A stretch of 64,000 bases of DNA, from positions 93,959 through 157,958 of the forward strand of contig NZ_CBFHLV010000002.1 in assembly GCF_965656765.1 (NCBI RefSeq), read 5' to 3'. Each line of letters opens with the position of its first letter. The stretch's first letter is position 1. Origin of the DNA: Marivita sp965656765 (lineage in GTDB: Bacteria; Pseudomonadota; Alphaproteobacteria; Rhodobacterales; Rhodobacteraceae). The notes under the pieces are model-generated. The model searched no databases. It was given only the letters and a program-made list of their open reading frames with translations, and was not told the origin of the DNA. Shown piece by piece: positions 17,237-28,190 of the stretch. The position numbers and the translations under genes were made by a program.

Positions 17237-18903
17237 TGTGTCAACCTCAGCTGGTTAATGGTCCGGGCAATCGCCTGGAACGCATCAGAAATTTCCAGTC
17301 CTTCAACCGGGAAGTAGTGAGCCGGCGAAGAAGCGCAGTCGCGCATCGCATCCTGACCTGCGTCAGGCGCTTCAAACCCGATTGCGAAGACTGTGATGTC
17401 TGCGTCGCGTGCCGAGGCACAGATGTTGGACAAACGGTCATCCGCTTGGCTGCCGCTGACAATCGGCACATACGAGTAATACGCATTGTAGTACTGATTG
17501 TACGAAACCCAGCCGTCATAGTAGGGGCGCCGGAAGAATTTGTTGCCAAAGGCCCGTGTTCCCCAGCGTGCAAAGACTTCAGCATTGGTCATCCGGCGTG
17601 CGTCGTCGTCACCGTCGGGATCATTGTCATAACGATCATTCCAGTTGGAATATTCGTAGCGAGACCAGAAGTAGACGTCGTTATTGGTGCCGCTTTGGTT
17701 GCGAACACGGTGGGAGAACCGATCGTTTGTCGGATCATTATCGCCGCGGTCGTCAATCCAGATCTCGGACATGCCGCCGGTGTATTCGGGGGCCAGGTCG
17801 AACTGCGTTGTGTTCATGCCATCCGTCATGACCACTGCGATCTTGAGAGCATCGGGTGCGTCATAGGCCGCTGGACGCCCAGCCGCTGCCGGCACAACCG
17901 CACCTTCACCGATCAGGCCTGTCACAACAGGACGTGAAGACGGATCCAGAAGGGCCACGCCCCATTTCATCCCAAGGTCGATGGCAGTATTGCCCCCGGC
18001 GCTGAGCGTTGCGATGTGGTCGACCAGTTCTTGCTCGTCCGAGCTATGTGCAATGATCGAACCATACGTACCAACTGGGCACCACGAATCGGGCGTTACA
18101 GTTGTGTTTTCATCAAGCGTATAAGGATCGAAGTGCGCTAGACGCTGCAACGCTTCGGTGGGTGAAACCGCACGCGACGTGAATGCACTATCCGGGAAAA
18201 TGGCGCAGTTCGAAATGTCGTGCTCGTCGGTCAGTGTGTAGTACTGAGACACAGTCGGGCCGAGGCTCACGGTCGCGTTGTAAGGGATGATGCTGATTGT
18301 CGTCAGGCCAGCGTCATCATTGTTAATAACAGTTTCAACGAATTCTGTCGCCGCATCCCGAAGGTTCTCAATTTTATCGTTCTGGCCCATTGAGCCCGAA
18401 ATATCGAGGATCAACGAGATTTCGATGTTCGAAATCCGTTCTTCAGCAGCCGCAAGACCAGTTGCCTGAAGCTCATCATAACCAAGAATTTTCAAGAAAT
18501 TCGCTGGGAAAATCCGTTGGGCCTCGGCGGTAACGGTGCGATAGTTCAAACCAGCGTCTACTGTGATGTCCACGTTGGCCAGCGCATCGTCCAAGTTCAT
18601 CTTGTCCAGATAATCCTGAACCAAGAGGGTTGGATCGACTTGCTGTTCCAAATCCGCTGCTGCAAGTACGGCACGATCCAGTGTGTTTTGCAGTCTCGTG
18701 CGTTCCACCTCGGAGTGAATCAAATCGATTCCGAGTCCACCGTAGACCATCATGACGAACACGCCCATGATGCCTATTATAGTCATGTTGCCATCGGTCG
18801 CCCGAGTGTAACGGCTCAGTATTGAAGCCACGCTGGACCGCAATCTGGACTTTGTCCGTTTCTCGACCGGCAGCCTTGGCAGAAGGTTGCTTAATCCGAT
18901 CAT
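17233..18903 (-). CDS. TadG-like pilus protein with von Willebrand A domain
   Basis: A 556-residue protein. A basic cytoplasmic lead is followed by TadG-type GNMTIIGIMGVFVMMVYGGLGIDL (membrane segment ~40-60), a stalk, and from ~160 a vWA domain with the MIDAS motif DISGSMG (D167, S169, S171). The Tyr/Asn/Asp-rich stretch at ~385-470 (RYEYSNWNDRYDNDPDGDD) looks surface exposed. AGAGGTAAC precedes ATG 18903. First gene of the minus-strand trio. No tad secretion genes (tadA, B, C, Z, rcpAC) or flp pilin lie in the window, so the assembly machine must be encoded elsewhere if it is used. Confidence 0.85.
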   Translation of the reverse strand: MIGLSNLLPRLPVEKRTKSRLRSSVASILSRYTRATDGNMTIIGIMGVFVMMVYGGLGIDLIHSEVERTRLQNTLDRAVLAAADLEQQVDPTLLVQDYLDKMNLDDALANVDITVDAGLNYRTVTAEAQRIFPANFLKILGYDELQATGLAAAEERISNIEISLILDISGSMGQNDKIENLRDAATEFVETVINNDDAGLTTISIIPYNATVSLGPTVSQYYTLTDEHDISNCAIFPDSAFTSRAVSPTEALQRLAHFDPYTLDENTTVTPDSWCPVGTYGSIIAHSSDEQELVDHIATLSAGGNTAIDLGMKWGVALLDPSSRPVVTGLIGEGAVVPAAAGRPAAYDAPDALKIAVVMTDGMNTTQFDLAPEYTGGMSEIWIDDRGDNDPTNDRFSHRVRNQSGTNNDVYFWSRYEYSNWNDRYDNDPDGDDDARRMTNAEVFARWGTRAFGNKFFRRPYYDGWVSYNQYYNAYYSYVPIVSGSQADDRLSNICASARDADITVFAIGFEAPDAGQDAMRDCASSPAHYFPVEGLEISDAFQAIARTINQLRLTQ

Positions 18904-19200
18904 TTGTTACCTCTTTCCCGCCCTTTCAGGACGGACTGACACCCCACTTAGATGTTGGGAGATGTGAAGGCGAAACGCGGCGGGATTAGGGCCGGAAATA
19001 TGGAGAAATTAAGGAGTACATTGTTTTTCATGGATAATTCGGGCTGAAGAGGCCACATTGGTGCCCCGAGTGAAACAGTTAGCCCTATTTCGTCCATTCG
19101 TTCCTAAAACGTGGCTTGGATAATACGTTATCAATTTAACCCTTTTGTCATACGATACCCGCAGACAAGGGCGAAGTGCCTGCAACCTCGGGAGGGACAC

Positions 19201-20637
19201 ATGAGCACAATACCAGCCAATGAACCGACATTCAGAGAATCAGTCGACCTAATGTTCAACCGCGCTGTGGCGCTGATGGATCTCCCACCTGGTCTCGAGG
19301 AAAAGATCAGGGTTTGCAATGCAACCTATACCGTACGGTTTGGCGTGCGCCTGCGCGGGCAGATCAAAACGTTTACCGGTTACCGGTCTGTTCACTCGGA
19401 ACATATGGAGCCAGTCAAAGGCGGAATCCGTTTCGCGCCATCTGTCCATCAGGACGAGGTCGAAGCGTTGGCGGCTCTGATGACATATAAGTGCGCCTTG
19501 GTTGAAGCGCCATTCGGCGGCTCCAAAGGCGGACTGCGCATTGATCCACGCGAATACGATGAACACGAGATGGAGCAGATCACGCGCAGGTTTGCCTATG
19601 AACTGATTAAACGCGATATGATCAACCCGGCGCAAAACGTGCCTGCCCCCGATATGGGGACAAGCGAACGTGAAATGGCGTGGATTGCCGATCAATACGC
19701 CCGTATGAACACCACCGACATCAACGCGCGTGCCTGTGTGACAGGCAAACCGATCAATAACGGCGGTATCGCTGGCCGAGTTGAAGCGACCGGTCGCGGT
19801 GTTCAATACGCGCTGCGCGAATTTTTCCGCCACCCCGAAGACGTCAAGGCGGCAGGGATGACCGGCAGTCTGGACGGAAAGCGCGTGATTGTTCAGGGTT
19901 TGGGCAATGTGGGCTACCACGCAGCCAAATTTCTTCAAGACGAAGACGGATCGCACATCATCGGGATCATCGAACGCGATGGGGCGCTCTTTAATGATAA
20001 GGGAATTGATGTTGATGCGGTTCGGGAATGGATCGTGAAACACGGTGGGATAACCGGATATCCCGACGCGGCGCATACCGCCGAAGGGGCCCGCGTGCTT
20101 GAGGAAGACTGCGATATCCTCATCCCGGCTGCCCTCGAGGGTGTTATCAATCTGTCTAACGCCAAACAGATCAAAGCGTCTCTGATCATCGAAGCTGCTA
20201 ATGGCCCAATCACTGCCGGTGCAGACGACATTCTGCGCGAAAAGGGCACGGTCATTATTCCCGACATGTACGCAAATGCAGGCGGTGTAACGGTGTCCTA
20301 TTTCGAATGGGTCAAAAACCTGAGTCATATCCGCTTTGGTCGCATGCAGCGCCGGCAAGAAGAATCGCGTCATGAATTGATCGTTCAAGAACTCGAAAGA
20401 CTGAGCGATCATTTGGGCGATCAGTGGTCGATGACCCCAGATTTCAAGTCGAAATACCTGCGTGGCGCGGACGAACTGGAACTGGTGCGGTCAGGTCTCG
20501 ATGACACGATGCGCATTGCCTACCAGTCGATGCGCGAGGTGTGGCATGCCCGTGACGATGTGCATGACCTGCGGACAGCAGCCTATATCGCTTCTATCGA
20601 AAAGGTTGCCGCCAGCTATCGTGCTAAGGGTCTCTGA
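19201..20637 (+). CDS. Glu/Leu/Phe/Val dehydrogenase, probable NAD-type glutamate dehydrogenase
   Basis: A 478-residue enzyme interconverting glutamate and 2-oxoglutarate plus ammonium. The substrate domain contains EPVKGGIRFAP and the catalytic Lys region APFGGSKGGLRIDP, then PAPDMGTSEREMAWI. The NAD domain begins at VIVQGLGNVGYHAAKF (~225). Late PDMYANAGGVTVSYFEW is also diagnostic. GGGAGGG lies 6 nt before ATG 19201; a frame from 19111 is just upstream readthrough. The 297-base gap (18904-19200) from the divergent pilus genes holds no ORF I can support, only a short GATAA/TTATC inverted repeat at 19119-19132 that could be part of the promoter region. Confidence 0.92.
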   Translation: MSTIPANEPTFRESVDLMFNRAVALMDLPPGLEEKIRVCNATYTVRFGVRLRGQIKTFTGYRSVHSEHMEPVKGGIRFAPSVHQDEVEALAALMTYKCALVEAPFGGSKGGLRIDPREYDEHEMEQITRRFAYELIKRDMINPAQNVPAPDMGTSEREMAWIADQYARMNTTDINARACVTGKPINNGGIAGRVEATGRGVQYALREFFRHPEDVKAAGMTGSLDGKRVIVQGLGNVGYHAAKFLQDEDGSHIIGIIERDGALFNDKGIDVDAVREWIVKHGGITGYPDAAHTAEGARVLEEDCDILIPAALEGVINLSNAKQIKASLIIEAANGPITAGADDILREKGTVIIPDMYANAGGVTVSYFEWVKNLSHIRFGRMQRRQEESRHELIVQELERLSDHLGDQWSMTPDFKSKYLRGADELELVRSGLDDTMRIAYQSMREVWHARDDVHDLRTAAYIASIEKVAASYRAKGL

Positions 20638-20708
20638 CGGATGACAATCGGTTTGGGCTGGGTTAGGTGTGCTGCAACCGGCCCCCGGCCCAACCCATGA
20701 GGACAATC

Positions 20709-21011
20709 ATGATCCGTATCGCGTCTGTCACCATCGCTTTGATGTTCACTCTGGCCGTTCCCGCGACTGCGCAGGACAAAGAAGCCGAGTGTCGCAAGAT
20801 CGGTCAGATTGCCACCAACATCATGGCCGAACGCAAGAATGGCACAAACGTGCGCCGCGCAGAACGGCGTGTGATCCGTGCCATTCCGAACAAATCCAAG
20901 AACGACGAAGTGCTGGCCGTACAATTGGTCGATTGGATCTATTCGCTGCCTGAACAACAACTGACACCCGAGGTCAGCAACAAACTGTATCAGACCTGCC
21001 TGTCGCAGTAG
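20709..21011 (+). CDS. Small exported protein of unknown function
   Basis: A 100-residue protein with a clear signal peptide (MIRIASVTIALMFTLAVPATAQ, cleaved after ATA or TAQ) and a ~78-residue mature part that is helical and rich in charged residues with two cysteines (CRKIG near its start, CLSQ at its end), which could form a disulfide. GAGGA five bases before ATG 20709 sets the start. It follows gdh after about 70 bases and precedes dnaG. Not recognised; a periplasmic location is expected. Confidence 0.72.
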   Translation: MIRIASVTIALMFTLAVPATAQDKEAECRKIGQIATNIMAERKNGTNVRRAERRVIRAIPNKSKNDEVLAVQLVDWIYSLPEQQLTPEVSNKLYQTCLSQ

Positions 21012-21087
21012 CGCTTGACGCAAATCACCAGAGCTTCTCACGTCGGCGCTACTGGACTCTTGGCCATCGAAACCCGATATTCTAAAG

Positions 21088-23034
21088 ATGAGTCTGCCAC
21101 CCAATTTTCTGGACGAACTGCGCACCCGCATCAGCCTGTCACAGGTGGTGGGGCGCAAGGTCTTGTGGGACACCCGCAAGTCCAATCAGGCCAAGGGCGA
21201 CATGTGGGCCCCGTGCCCATTTCATCAAGAAAAGTCCGCCAGCTTTCATGTCGATGATCGCAAAGGATATTACTATTGCTTCGGCTGTCAGGCCAAAGGC
21301 GATGCGATTTCTTTTGTGCGCGAATCCGAAAACGTCGGCTTTATGGAAGCGATCGAGATTCTGGCTGCTGAAGCTGGTATGCAGATGCCGGAGCGCGATC
21401 CAAAAGCGCAGGAAAAAGCCGATCATCGCACGCAACTGGTCGAGGTTATGGAACAAGCGGTCCGCTTCTTCCGCCTGCAATTGCGCAGTGGTGCCGGAGG
21501 TGAGGCACGCGATTACCTGATGCGACGCGGATTGGAAGAATCGACGCAGGATCGCTTCAACATCGGGTTTGCTCCTCCGGGGTGGCAGACACTCTGGGAT
21601 CATCTCACAGGGCAGGGGGTTGCGCCTGAACAGATCATCGAAGCAGGTCTTGCCAAGCCTTCACAAAAAGGCGGCAAACCGTATGACACGTTTCGCAACC
21701 GCATCATGTTCCCGATCCGCGATGCACGTGGCCGCGCGCTTGCCTTTGGCGGGCGCGCGATGGACCCGAACGACAACGCCAAATATCTCAATAGCCCGGA
21801 AACACCACTTTTCGACAAAAGCCGTACGCTCTATAACCAAGGCCCGGCGCGCGAGGCTGCTGGCAAAGGGCAGCCACTGATCGTTGCCGAAGGCTATATG
21901 GACGTGATCGCGCTTGCCACCGGCGGGTTCGACGCGGCAGTTGCTCCGTTGGGAACGGCAGTCACAGACAGCCAATTACAAATGCTCTGGCGCATCACTG
22001 AAGAGCCGATCATGGCTTTGGATGGCGACAAAGCGGGTCTCAAGGCGGCGTACCGGGTGATCGACACAGCGCTTCCGCTACTCGAAGCCGGGAAATCGTT
22101 GAGGTTTGTGCTCTTGCCCGAAGGCAAAGACCCTGACGATCTGATCCGGTCCGAGGGACGCGATGCCATGCGTGCGCTTATCGAAACTGCACAGCCGATG
22201 GTGCAATTGCTATGGCGGCGTGAAACCGAAGGCCGCGTGTTCGACAGTCCAGAACGCAAGGCGGCTTTGGACAAGACGCTCCGCGAACGGATTCGTACCA
22301 TTCAGGATCCATCCCTGCGCAGCCATTACGGTGAAGAAATCAAACGCTTGCGTTGGGAGCTGTTTCGCACGCCGTCCAAAAAAGGGCGGGACAGGTTCCA
22401 AAATTTCAACGGATCGCTGCCGTCAAAGCCTTCGGAAAACACCCGCGCGTCTATGCTGGTTGCGGGTGGAAACGATGTGGCGATACGCTTGCGCGAGGCA
22501 GTTATTCTGGCGGCATTTATCGCGACGCCCGACTTGGTTTCGGAATTTGAGTCCCAGATCGAAGATATGTCCTGCGTTGACTCGGATCATGCCGCATTAA
22601 AAGCGTGTCTTTTGCGACACGCTGGTGATCCACCCGAAATGATCCAATCGGCCGTCGATGCGGCTCTGGGTGAGGCAGCCCTTGAAAAGCTGTGTCGCGC
22701 ACGCCATGTCGCCATCACGCCGTGTATTCGCAACCCCGGAGACCGTGACCTGACCCGTTTGACCATCACCGAGGAGCTGGCAAAATTGGAGGCGGGGATC
22801 GGGCTTGATGCGGAAATTGCTGAGGCTGCCGAAGATCTGTATGGTTCAGCGGACGAAACGCTGACGTGGCGCCTAAGCCAAGCTGCCGCCGCACAGCAAA
22901 CTGCGCAACGCGCGCAGTCCGAAGACAAGGCTGAATATGATCTTGGCCCGAACGGGGCCGCGATCAATCGTGAAGAACGCAGCGCATTTGCCGCTTTGAT
23001 GGAAACCATTCGCTTCGAGAAACCCCGGAGCTGA
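21088..23034 (+). CDS. dnaG: DNA primase
   Basis: A 648-residue primase that makes the RNA primers for replication. The CHC2 zinc finger is C43, H46, C64, C67 (PCPFHQEKSASF ... YYYCFGCQAKGDAI). The catalytic core starts at ~130 and the Toprim site is VAEGYMDVIAL with ALDGDKAGLKA about 50 residues on. The C-terminal ~180 residues should be the helicase-binding region. Start ATG 21088 gives the normal MSLPPNFLDELRTRISLSQVV N-terminus. Next to rpoD, as in the bacterial macromolecular-synthesis gene order, though rpsU is absent. Confidence 0.96.
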   Translation: MSLPPNFLDELRTRISLSQVVGRKVLWDTRKSNQAKGDMWAPCPFHQEKSASFHVDDRKGYYYCFGCQAKGDAISFVRESENVGFMEAIEILAAEAGMQMPERDPKAQEKADHRTQLVEVMEQAVRFFRLQLRSGAGGEARDYLMRRGLEESTQDRFNIGFAPPGWQTLWDHLTGQGVAPEQIIEAGLAKPSQKGGKPYDTFRNRIMFPIRDARGRALAFGGRAMDPNDNAKYLNSPETPLFDKSRTLYNQGPAREAAGKGQPLIVAEGYMDVIALATGGFDAAVAPLGTAVTDSQLQMLWRITEEPIMALDGDKAGLKAAYRVIDTALPLLEAGKSLRFVLLPEGKDPDDLIRSEGRDAMRALIETAQPMVQLLWRRETEGRVFDSPERKAALDKTLRERIRTIQDPSLRSHYGEEIKRLRWELFRTPSKKGRDRFQNFNGSLPSKPSENTRASMLVAGGNDVAIRLREAVILAAFIATPDLVSEFESQIEDMSCVDSDHAALKACLLRHAGDPPEMIQSAVDAALGEAALEKLCRARHVAITPCIRNPGDRDLTRLTITEELAKLEAGIGLDAEIAEAAEDLYGSADETLTWRLSQAAAAQQTAQRAQSEDKAEYDLGPNGAAINREERSAFAALMETIRFEKPRS

Positions 23035-23081
23035 GGGTGTTTTGCTAAGGAAAGCGTAAACGAAAAAGGGTAAACGGGTGT

Positions 23082-23123
23082 GCGAATCACCAATTCGCGC
23101 TATTGATTCGGGTCAATCGAATC
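23082..23123 (+). promoter_or_regulatory. Two tandem short hairpins before rpoD
   Basis: GCGAAT/ATTCGC (23082-23087 with 23093-23098, 5-base loop) and GATTCG/CGAATC (23105-23110 with 23118-23123, 7-base loop) stand side by side in the 112-base dnaG-rpoD gap, 24 bases before the rpoD start. Neither is followed by a T-run, so they are not simple terminators. They may mark operators or mRNA structure. Confidence 0.4.
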
Positions 23124-23146
23124 GCCCCGCCTCGACAGGAGCATCC

Positions 23147-25132
<1,986 letters not shown>

Positions 25133-25135
25133 GGG

Positions 25136-25411
25136 ATGTCGTTTCTGAAAAAACTCTTTGGTGGGGGCGGGTCAACACCGCCCGCAGCGCCGTCTGAGAT
25201 GCATAATGGCTACACCATCTACGCTGAGCCGGTCAAAGACGGCGGGACTTGGCGGATCGGTGCTCGGATAGAGAAAGAAATTGAAGGCGAGGTCAAATCG
25301 CATTTCATGATGCGCGCCGACACGCTTCAGGCATTCGAGGATGCGGCGAAAGCGTCGGTCGATAAGGCAAAAATGCTGGTGGACCAGCAGGGCGACCAGA
25401 TATTCAAGTGA
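25136..25411 (+). CDS. HlyU-family protein
   Basis: A 91-residue protein beginning MSFLKKLFGGGG, with a core (HNGYTIYAEPVKDGGTWRIGARIEKEIEG ... FMMRADTLQAFEDA) that matches the HlyU family. HlyU of Vibrio is a hemolysin regulator of the ArsR type, but this short, beta-rich family shares only the name and is of unknown role. It starts 4 bases after the rpoD stop, so it is likely co-transcribed and its translation coupled. Confidence 0.75.
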   Translation: MSFLKKLFGGGGSTPPAAPSEMHNGYTIYAEPVKDGGTWRIGARIEKEIEGEVKSHFMMRADTLQAFEDAAKASVDKAKMLVDQQGDQIFK

Positions 25412-25534
25412 TACGTATGGCGTCGTATGGCACACAAAAAAGTCATGCTACTAAGTTGCACAGTAAGTCTGCGCGACTGCGTCTTTTCCATAGGCCAGCG
25501 AATGCGCATGTGACTGTCTAGAAAGGACACTCAC

Positions 25535-25702
25535 ATGAAACACACTTTGTCTGCCATTCTCCTGTTGTTGCCGTCATTGGCAGCGGCTTATCCCGATCCC
25601 AACGTTACCGCTGCGCCCAGTTCGGGAGACGTTATCAAGTCGATCCTGTCACAACCGACAACCGATCCTCTGGTTACCTCAGACGCGTCAGCAGCATTCT
25701 AA
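25535..25702 (+). CDS. Tiny exported protein, unknown function
   Basis: A 55-codon reading frame from ATG 25535 to TAA 25702. It starts MKHTLSAILLLLPSLAAAYPDPNV, a convincing signal peptide with an AAA-Y or AYP cleavage site, leaving a ~36-residue mature peptide that is Ser/Thr/Pro/Asp-rich with no cysteine. AAAGGA lies 7 bases before the ATG, and a hairpin terminator follows four bases after the stop. Codon phase, ribosome site and terminator together support a real gene. Not recognised. Confidence 0.6.
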   Translation: MKHTLSAILLLLPSLAAAYPDPNVTAAPSSGDVIKSILSQPTTDPLVTSDASAAF

Positions 25703-25705
25703 TGC

Positions 25706-25737
25706 AAAAAGGCACTCCCGTATGGGACGTGCCTTTT
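25706..25737. terminator. Rho-independent-type terminator
   Basis: AAAAGGCAC and GTGCCTTTT flank an inner TCCC/GGGA, making a near-continuous stem ending in a T-run on the plus strand and, because the other arm begins with an A-run, also on the minus strand. It lies between the tiny exported protein gene (plus) and the small repeat protein gene (minus, ending at 25742), so it can serve both. Confidence 0.8.
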
Positions 25738-25741
25738 CAAT

Positions 25742-25939
25742 TTATGTGCGATCAGCTTGGTTCGGATCACTGGTTGTGCCCGAACCGGTTTTCGGATCCG
25801 GGTTTGTTTGTTTCGGACCAGTCGAGACTTTAGGCACATCTTTGAACTTGTCGTGACCGGGATACCCGGTGCGATCCGCTTGGTTCGGGTCCGAGGTCGA
25901 CCCCGGCCCCTTTGTTGGATCATTGGCGTCATCCGTCAT
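25742..25939 (-). CDS. Small Asp/Thr/Pro-rich protein with internal repeat
   Basis: A 65-residue hydrophilic protein with no hydrophobic segment. The unit SDPNQADRT occurs twice, once at residues 16-24 and once as the last nine residues, and both are preceded by GST or GTT; the middle (TGPKQTNPDPKTGSG) is related. AAGGAG lies about 7 bases before ATG 25939. Likely intrinsically disordered. It sits 11 bases downstream of an SDR gene's end on the same strand. Not recognised. Confidence 0.6.
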   Translation of the reverse strand: MTDDANDPTKGPGSTSDPNQADRTGYPGHDKFKDVPKVSTGPKQTNPDPKTGSGTTSDPNQADRT

Positions 25940-25950
25940 ACTACGACTCC

Positions 25951-26625
25951 TTATTGCGTTGGCATCAGGAACACTTCCTGAATGTTGGCGCGTGGATCTG
26001 CTTCGAGCGCGAAAATCACCGATCGTGCCACGTCTGAAGGCTTAAGCTTGTCTGGCTTGGCCTCTTCAAAGAATGGCGTATCCACCATGCCCGGTGCGAT
26101 TACGGAACAGCGGCCGCCAAACTCGCGCATCTCTTGTGCCACGTTCCCGCCATAGCCATGTACGAACCATTTAGTGGCGCCATAGACTGACCCCTTGAGG
26201 TGAACACGTCCTGCCGCGGAGCCGGTCATCAGCAAATGACCTTTGGACTCTTTCAGATGCGGCATTGCTGCTTTGGTCGTCCAGAGAAGGCCCATAATGT
26301 TCAAGTGGATCATTTTGTGCCATTCATCCGGATCGCCCGCATCGGTGCCAGATGCGCTCAGGCCAGTACCGGCATTGGCATAAGCGGCGTCGACTGATCC
26401 AAAATGCTGCGCCAGTTTGTTGAGCGCGTCTGTCTGTGACTGCAAATCCGTCGCGTCGCCGGGCAAGGCAAGCGCGTGGTCGCCGAATTCATCGGCCAGT
26501 TTGGCCAGTTTGTCTTCGGAACGGGCAAAAAGGCCGACATTCCAACCATGTTCGACGGCGGAACGCGCAGTTGCTTCACCGATGCCAGTCGACGCGCCGG
26601 TGATGAAAAGTGTCTTGCGGGTCAT
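25951..26625 (-). CDS. Short-chain dehydrogenase/reductase
   Basis: A 224-residue classical SDR. The cofactor motif is TGASTGIG (residues 7-14), followed by NAGTGLS, the catalytic Ser in MTGSAAG and the YxxxK pair in VYGATKWF. An Arg at the end of the second strand (FARSEDK) suggests NADP(H). AAGGA precedes ATG 26625; the frame open to 26703 has no site. It is 84 bases downstream of the dienelactone-hydrolase-like gene, same strand. Substrate unknown. Confidence 0.85.
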   Translation of the reverse strand: MTRKTLFITGASTGIGEATARSAVEHGWNVGLFARSEDKLAKLADEFGDHALALPGDATDLQSQTDALNKLAQHFGSVDAAYANAGTGLSASGTDAGDPDEWHKMIHLNIMGLLWTTKAAMPHLKESKGHLLMTGSAAGRVHLKGSVYGATKWFVHGYGGNVAQEMREFGGRCSVIAPGMVDTPFFEEAKPDKLKPSDVARSVIFALEADPRANIQEVFLMPTQ

Positions 26626-26709
26626 GAAGTGTCCTTCGATTTGATGTCTGTGTTCAGGCCACCAACGCGAAAGGGGCCAGTCCGGGTTCCACCGGGCTGG
26701 CAAATGAGA

Positions 26710-27615
26710 TTAACTCAAATGTTCGTTGAAGAACGCAATCGTCCGGTCCCATGCCAGTTCGGCCGCCGCCTCGTCATAGCGAGGCTTGCTGTCATTATGA
26801 AAGCCATGGTTCACACCGGGATAGATATGCGCCGTATAGGTTTTGTCGTGCTCCTGCAGGGCAGCCTCGTAGGCGGGCCAGCCTTCGTTGATCCGCTCGT
26901 CCAGCTCGGCATAGTGGATCAGCAATGGCGCTCGGATTTTCGGCACATCTGCCGCGCTGGCTTGTCGACCATAGAACGGGACCGATGCGCCCCGTTCAGG
27001 ATAGGCCACGGCCATTGCGTTGCATACGCCGCCGCCATAGCAGAACCCGACACAGCCGACCTTGCCTGTGGTGTCGGAGTGGTCTGCAAGAAATTCGTAT
27101 GCTGCAAAGAAGTCGTTCATTAACTTTTCGCCATCCACGGTGCGCTGCAGTTCACGTCCCTCGGCATCGTTGCCCGGGTAGCCGCCAACACTTGTCAACC
27201 CATCCGGAGCCAAGGCGATAAAGCCCGCCTTGGCCACGCGGCGTGCCACATCTTCGATGTAGGGGTTCAGCCCTCGGTTCTCGTGGATAACGACAACAGC
27301 CGGTGCTGTGCCTTCCAATGCGACGGGTTTGACCAGATACCCACGCACCTCGCCGTGCCCATTGGGCGATGGGTAGGTGATGTATTCAGCCACGATATCA
27401 GGATGGTTAAAGCTAACCTGCTCGGCCAAGGCATAGTTTGGCGACATCATATTGAGCAGCGCCGCTGCGGTCAGGCCACCCACAGTAAATTTGCCCGCGC
27501 GATCTAGAAATTCGCGCTTCGTGATCTGTCCATGAGCGTAATAATCATACAGCTCAAGCAGCTCTTGATCGAAATCTTTGGCTGTCATCCGTTTTGTCGG
27601 GGTAATCTCATTCAT
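26710..27615 (-). CDS. Dienelactone hydrolase-family protein, probably exported
   Basis: A 301-residue alpha/beta hydrolase. An N-terminal part resembles a Tat-like or membrane-guided leader (KREFLDRAGKFTVGGLTAAALLN, then SPNYALA), although the twin Arg is replaced by Lys-Arg. The DLH core has VIHENRGLNPYIEDVARR, the nucleophile Cys in GFCYGGGV, and the Asp and His of the triad in AELDERI and VNHGFHND. GGGAGC precedes ATG 27615. This YghX-like branch is of unknown substrate; DLHs hydrolyse cyclic esters. Precedes an SDR gene on the same strand. Confidence 0.83.
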   Translation of the reverse strand: MNEITPTKRMTAKDFDQELLELYDYYAHGQITKREFLDRAGKFTVGGLTAAALLNMMSPNYALAEQVSFNHPDIVAEYITYPSPNGHGEVRGYLVKPVALEGTAPAVVVIHENRGLNPYIEDVARRVAKAGFIALAPDGLTSVGGYPGNDAEGRELQRTVDGEKLMNDFFAAYEFLADHSDTTGKVGCVGFCYGGGVCNAMAVAYPERGASVPFYGRQASAADVPKIRAPLLIHYAELDERINEGWPAYEAALQEHDKTYTAHIYPGVNHGFHNDSKPRYDEAAAELAWDRTIAFFNEHLS

Positions 27616-27711
27616 GTTACTGCTCCCTTTGGACCCATGCTCGTAGGGTAAATCACCTGGCATGGATGGAGTTAAGTTAGCGCTTTGAGGTAAACTGGGT
27701 ATTGTTCAATC

Positions 27712-28116
27712 ATGCAGACGATTTTTCCGATACAGACAAACGGCCCCGGCCTCTATGAGTTCACCGACCAAGTCAAAAGCTGGGCACAGGGCAATGGCGT
27801 GTTGACCTTGTTTATCCAGCATACATCGGCCAGCTTGCTAATTCAGGAAAATGCCGATCCCGAAGTACAAATCGACTTGGCTGAGTTCTTTCATCGTCTG
27901 GTGCCACCGACGAGCGATCCGTCGATGGCTTATCTTACGCATACCTACGAAGGGCCTGACGACATGCCAGGGCATATCAAGGCAGCTATGCTCCCGGTGA
28001 GCCTTTCGATTCCTGTAATCAACGGAGAGCCAGCGCTGGGAACGTGGCAGGGGATTTACGTGTTCGAACACCGCGAGGCGCCACACACGCGCAAAGTCGT
28101 TGCGCATCTTGGCTAA
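27712..28116 (+). CDS. YjbQ / UPF0047 family protein (secondary thiamine-phosphate synthase-type)
   Basis: A 134-residue protein covering the whole UPF0047 family. Motifs seen are FIQHTSASLLIQENADPEV, YLTHTYEGPDDMPGHIKAAM and the ending GTWQGIYVFEHR. Members form small barrels with a conserved His/Glu cluster, and YjbQ of E. coli has weak thiamine-phosphate synthase activity. No thiamine genes lie nearby. Divergent from the dienelactone-hydrolase-like gene, 96 bases apart. Confidence 0.88.
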   Translation: MQTIFPIQTNGPGLYEFTDQVKSWAQGNGVLTLFIQHTSASLLIQENADPEVQIDLAEFFHRLVPPTSDPSMAYLTHTYEGPDDMPGHIKAAMLPVSLSIPVINGEPALGTWQGIYVFEHREAPHTRKVVAHLG

Positions 28117-28190
28117 GAGGCGACGAAGGCTTTTCGACGCGCAAACATCTGTTAGGTTCCAACCATGATCTCAGTGGCACGATACCAGCT

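Noticed and set aside
19004..19048. A tiny plus-strand frame after AAGGAG near 19013
   Set aside because: Only eight codons from a TTG; no peptide or context supports it.
19249..20412. A 387-codon minus-strand open frame within the glutamate dehydrogenase gene
   Set aside because: Lies wholly antisense to a strongly conserved enzyme; its sequence shows no domain or start signal.
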